Shown: in pieces, positions 14,277-16,115 of the stretch | Position numbering within the stretch: position 1 is the first letter of the stretch | Layout: every line of letters begins with the position of its first letter | Origin: Candidatus Hydrogenedens sp. | Lineage (GTDB): Bacteria > Hydrogenedentota > Hydrogenedentia > Hydrogenedentales > Hydrogenedentaceae | Assembly: GCA_035378955.1 (NCBI GenBank) | Contig: DAOSUS010000071.1 | Location: 1 to 16,115 of the forward strand | Direction: 5' to 3' | DNA: 16,115 bases | Program-made: the position numbers and the translations under genes | Notes under the pieces: model-generated | Database searches by the model: none | What the model saw: the letters and a program-made list of their open reading frames with translations, nothing else | What the model was told of the DNA's origin: nothing

Positions 14277-15803
14277 ATGGAAACATTACTTTTTATCCCC
14301 CTCGGAACAAGGGAAATTACATTAACAGGCTTGGAAGATATAAAAAAGAAAATCACCGACAAGACTTGGAAGGAATTAACAGAAGAAATTAAATATCCAG
14401 AGAACGATAAAAACTTCAGAAATTTAAATGTTCGTAAATTTGGACATTGGCTTACACAAAATTTCGAAGTTATAAAAGATAACATAGATATTCAAATTAT
14501 CGAACCATTTTTAAAGTGGTTGAAAGAACAAAACAAAAATATAAGTAAAATATATCTTATTGCTACAAATCAGAAAGAAGAAAAAGACCCGGAACATATA
14601 AAAAGAGATACCTATACAATAGCAAAGTTTTTAAAAGACACATTTTTCCCTTTCTATTTTCAAAACAAAAAATATAACTACTTACCAGAAGTAGAAGTAG
14701 AAGTAGAAATAATCGAACTAAACGATAAACCCAATGATTATGATTTGATGATTAGAGAAATTGATGAAAACCTGAAAGGGAAAATACTTAAAAATATTGA
14801 CAATAACCAATATGTAGTGTATGCAGAAATTACAGGGGGAACTCCACAAATAAACACAGCCCTTATGTTAAATTGCATAAAATATTTCAGAAAAAAGGTC
14901 AAATTTATATATAAATCTGAAAGTACAACTGAAATCAAAAGTTTAGAAATAGGAAAATATATATTAAAGAACTATGAGCATGAAGCCCTTCAAAGACTTG
15001 TCGAAAGATATGATTTTGATGCAATAAGTAAAAATGAAAATTATCCACAAATTATAAGAAAACTTGCCGAATGTGCTTGCTATCGAATGAACTTTGATTA
15101 TGAAGGATATTTACAAGAAATAGATGGAATAGAAAAATTTCTTCCAAATGAAATAAAAAAATCTTATGAAAATAAAATTATTGAATTAAAAAAGACTGTG
15201 CAGGAATTTTATAAAACTATAGATCCAAATAAAATTTTAAACGAACTTTTCTGGAACGCTTACATAATGTGGGAAAGGGACGAATGTGCTAACTTTCTTG
15301 GAAGAGTATGGAGAATATTAGAAGTAGTTAATCAATATTCAATAAGAAGATATATAGATTGTAAGTGGAGAGATATTTATGAGAATAATTTCGCAAAACA
15401 ATTTCAATCATGGGTACAAAAAAATCTTAAATTTATTAAACATATGGAAGAAATAGGATTAAATATATATACTTACAATAGAAAAAACCTTAAAGAAGCA
15501 GTTGTATTTCTTGCAAATGAAAAAAAAGACGACAAGTTAAAAAAAGTATCCGAAATAAATGAACGATTAGATGAACTTTCAAATTTAAGAAACTCCTCTA
15601 TTATTGCACATGGTTTTGAAGGTATATCTAAAAAGAAAATTCAGGAGATTATAAGCGAATACGATGAAAATGTGATAGATTTACTAAAAAAACTATTAGA
15701 AGCAGCTGAAATACATATAAAAGGAACAAATCCCTTTGATATTTTTAAAGAAATCATTATTTCTATCAATGAATTTGAATTAAATAGGACATTGAATATT
15801 TGA
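14277..15803 (+). CDS. Predicted CARF-HEPN protein, Csm6/Csx1-like RNase
   Basis: 508 aa, not a housekeeping family. The N-terminal half looks like a CARF (cyclic oligoadenylate-binding, Rossmann-like) domain: METLLFIPLG at the first strand, IYLIATNQ (92-99) followed by a DTYTIAKFLKD helix, and EITGGTPQINTALML (184-198), the glycine-rich motif typical of CARF proteins of type III CRISPR systems. The remaining part is helical and charged, and ends with LRNSSIIAHG: Arg438 and His445 form the R-x4-6-H motif of HEPN ribonucleases. In Csm6/Csx1 proteins, cyclic oligoadenylate from Cas10 activates HEPN cleavage of RNA. Start: AAGGAG lies 6 nt before ATG. Codon use is visibly more A-rich than its neighbours, suggesting transfer. 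No cas10, other cas gene or CRISPR array lies in the window. It could instead belong to an uncharacterised CARF family; the domain call rests on motifs only. Confidence 0.72.
   Translation: METLLFIPLGTREITLTGLEDIKKKITDKTWKELTEEIKYPENDKNFRNLNVRKFGHWLTQNFEVIKDNIDIQIIEPFLKWLKEQNKNISKIYLIATNQKEEKDPEHIKRDTYTIAKFLKDTFFPFYFQNKKYNYLPEVEVEVEIIELNDKPNDYDLMIREIDENLKGKILKNIDNNQYVVYAEITGGTPQINTALMLNCIKYFRKKVKFIYKSESTTEIKSLEIGKYILKNYEHEALQRLVERYDFDAISKNENYPQIIRKLAECACYRMNFDYEGYLQEIDGIEKFLPNEIKKSYENKIIELKKTVQEFYKTIDPNKILNELFWNAYIMWERDECANFLGRVWRILEVVNQYSIRRYIDCKWRDIYENNFAKQFQSWVQKNLKFIKHMEEIGLNIYTYNRKNLKEAVVFLANEKKDDKLKKVSEINERLDELSNLRNSSIIAHGFEGISKKKIQEIISEYDENVIDLLKKLLEAAEIHIKGTNPFDIFKEIIISINEFELNRTLNI
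14688..14705 (+). repeat. Three tandem GAAGTA hexamers inside the CARF-like gene
   Basis: Three perfect copies of GAAGTA, followed by a degenerate GAAATA, encode an alternating Val-Glu run (EVEVEVE) between the first and second parts of the CARF-like domain. Hexamer copy changes would stay in frame, so this could vary in length between strains, but three copies is short. Confidence 0.6.
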
Positions 15804-16115
15804 TGAAACTCAATTTCTAATACAGAGAATTATTTTTGACTAAAAGACTTATTATTAGTTCCCGAGTATAGAGATTTAATAAAATTAGATACATTGATAT
15901 ATAAATTAAAAAAATTTGTACTATTCCAGATGTTTCTTTTTAGAACATTATCGTTAGTATGCTTGATAAAATTAAAAATGACTTGTGCAATAATCTAAAG
16001 CATTGTTTATCTTCGCTATACTCTTATACATAGTATACTTATTTATCCGTTTGTAAAGATTCTAAATATTAATGTAAACTAATAAAAATTAAACTTTGTG
16101 TAAGTAGTCCATTTT
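15804..16115. other. Gene-free AT-rich tail of the window
   Basis: All six frames are broken by frequent stops and I see no RBS-led open frame, tRNA, repeat array or strong intrinsic terminator. Small inverted repeats occur (for example TATACT with AGTATA around 16017-16040), but they are what AT-rich sequence gives by chance. A CRISPR leader or a next gene could start beyond the right edge, but nothing within it shows this. Confidence 0.6.

Noticed and set aside
15963..15972. TTGATAAAAT, the same 10-mer as the left arm near the infC promoter
   Set aside because: No matching inverted arm at the same spacing and no gene downstream in the window; expected by chance in AT-rich sequence.
15804..16115. 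Possible CRISPR array or leader after the CARF-HEPN gene
   Set aside because: No direct repeat of 20-40 nt with regular spacing occurs, on either strand.

Overview
The window looks like a piece of an AT-rich Gram-negative bacterial chromosome. It carries lipobox and Tat export signals, a DegP-type envelope protease, and Shine-Dalgarno sequences close to AAGGAG. Three genes recall Planctomycetes/PVC or Hydrogenedentota-like lineages: a GH109-like Gfo/Idh/MocA protein with a Tat signal, a small lipoprotein resembling the TIGR03067 group, and a free-standing radical SAM/SPASM protein. That placement is an impression from gene content, not a phylogenetic result.

Layout. The left edge (to 836) holds the 3' part of a beta-class DNA methyltransferase whose start lies outside the window. 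It is followed by a Prx6-type peroxiredoxin and a convergent saccharopine-dehydrogenase-like gene. From about 2890 to 10485 runs a long plus-strand housekeeping run: infC-rpmI-rplT (IF-3, L35, L20), hisA, tyrA, tmk, holB, a ricT/yaaT-like PSP1 gene, tatD, and finally a radical SAM/SPASM gene. Most junctions are tight or overlapping (tyrA/tmk share ATGA; tmk/holB overlap by 13 nt). A strong promoter-like sequence precedes infC, and infC itself appears to start at a rare AUA codon.

From 10495 to 14146 three minus-strand genes encode envelope functions: a small lipoprotein, an HtrA/DegP protease with an 18-bp hairpin terminator behind it, and a Tat-exported GH109-like protein. Divergent from these, at 14277-15803, lies a very A-rich gene with its own promoter and an optimal RBS. 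Its protein looks like a CARF-HEPN effector of the Csm6/Csx1 type: a TGGTP motif in a Rossmann-like N-terminal half and an R-x6-H motif in a helical C-terminal part. No CRISPR array or other cas gene lies inside the window, so it is either a stand-alone effector or the edge of a type III locus continuing to the right. The last 312 bases contain no gene or repeat array that I can support.

The points most worth a second look are the CARF-HEPN gene, the AUA start of infC with an 11-bp inverted repeat around its promoter, and an 8-bp perfect complement to the htrA Shine-Dalgarno in its own leader, which could occlude the ribosome binding site.
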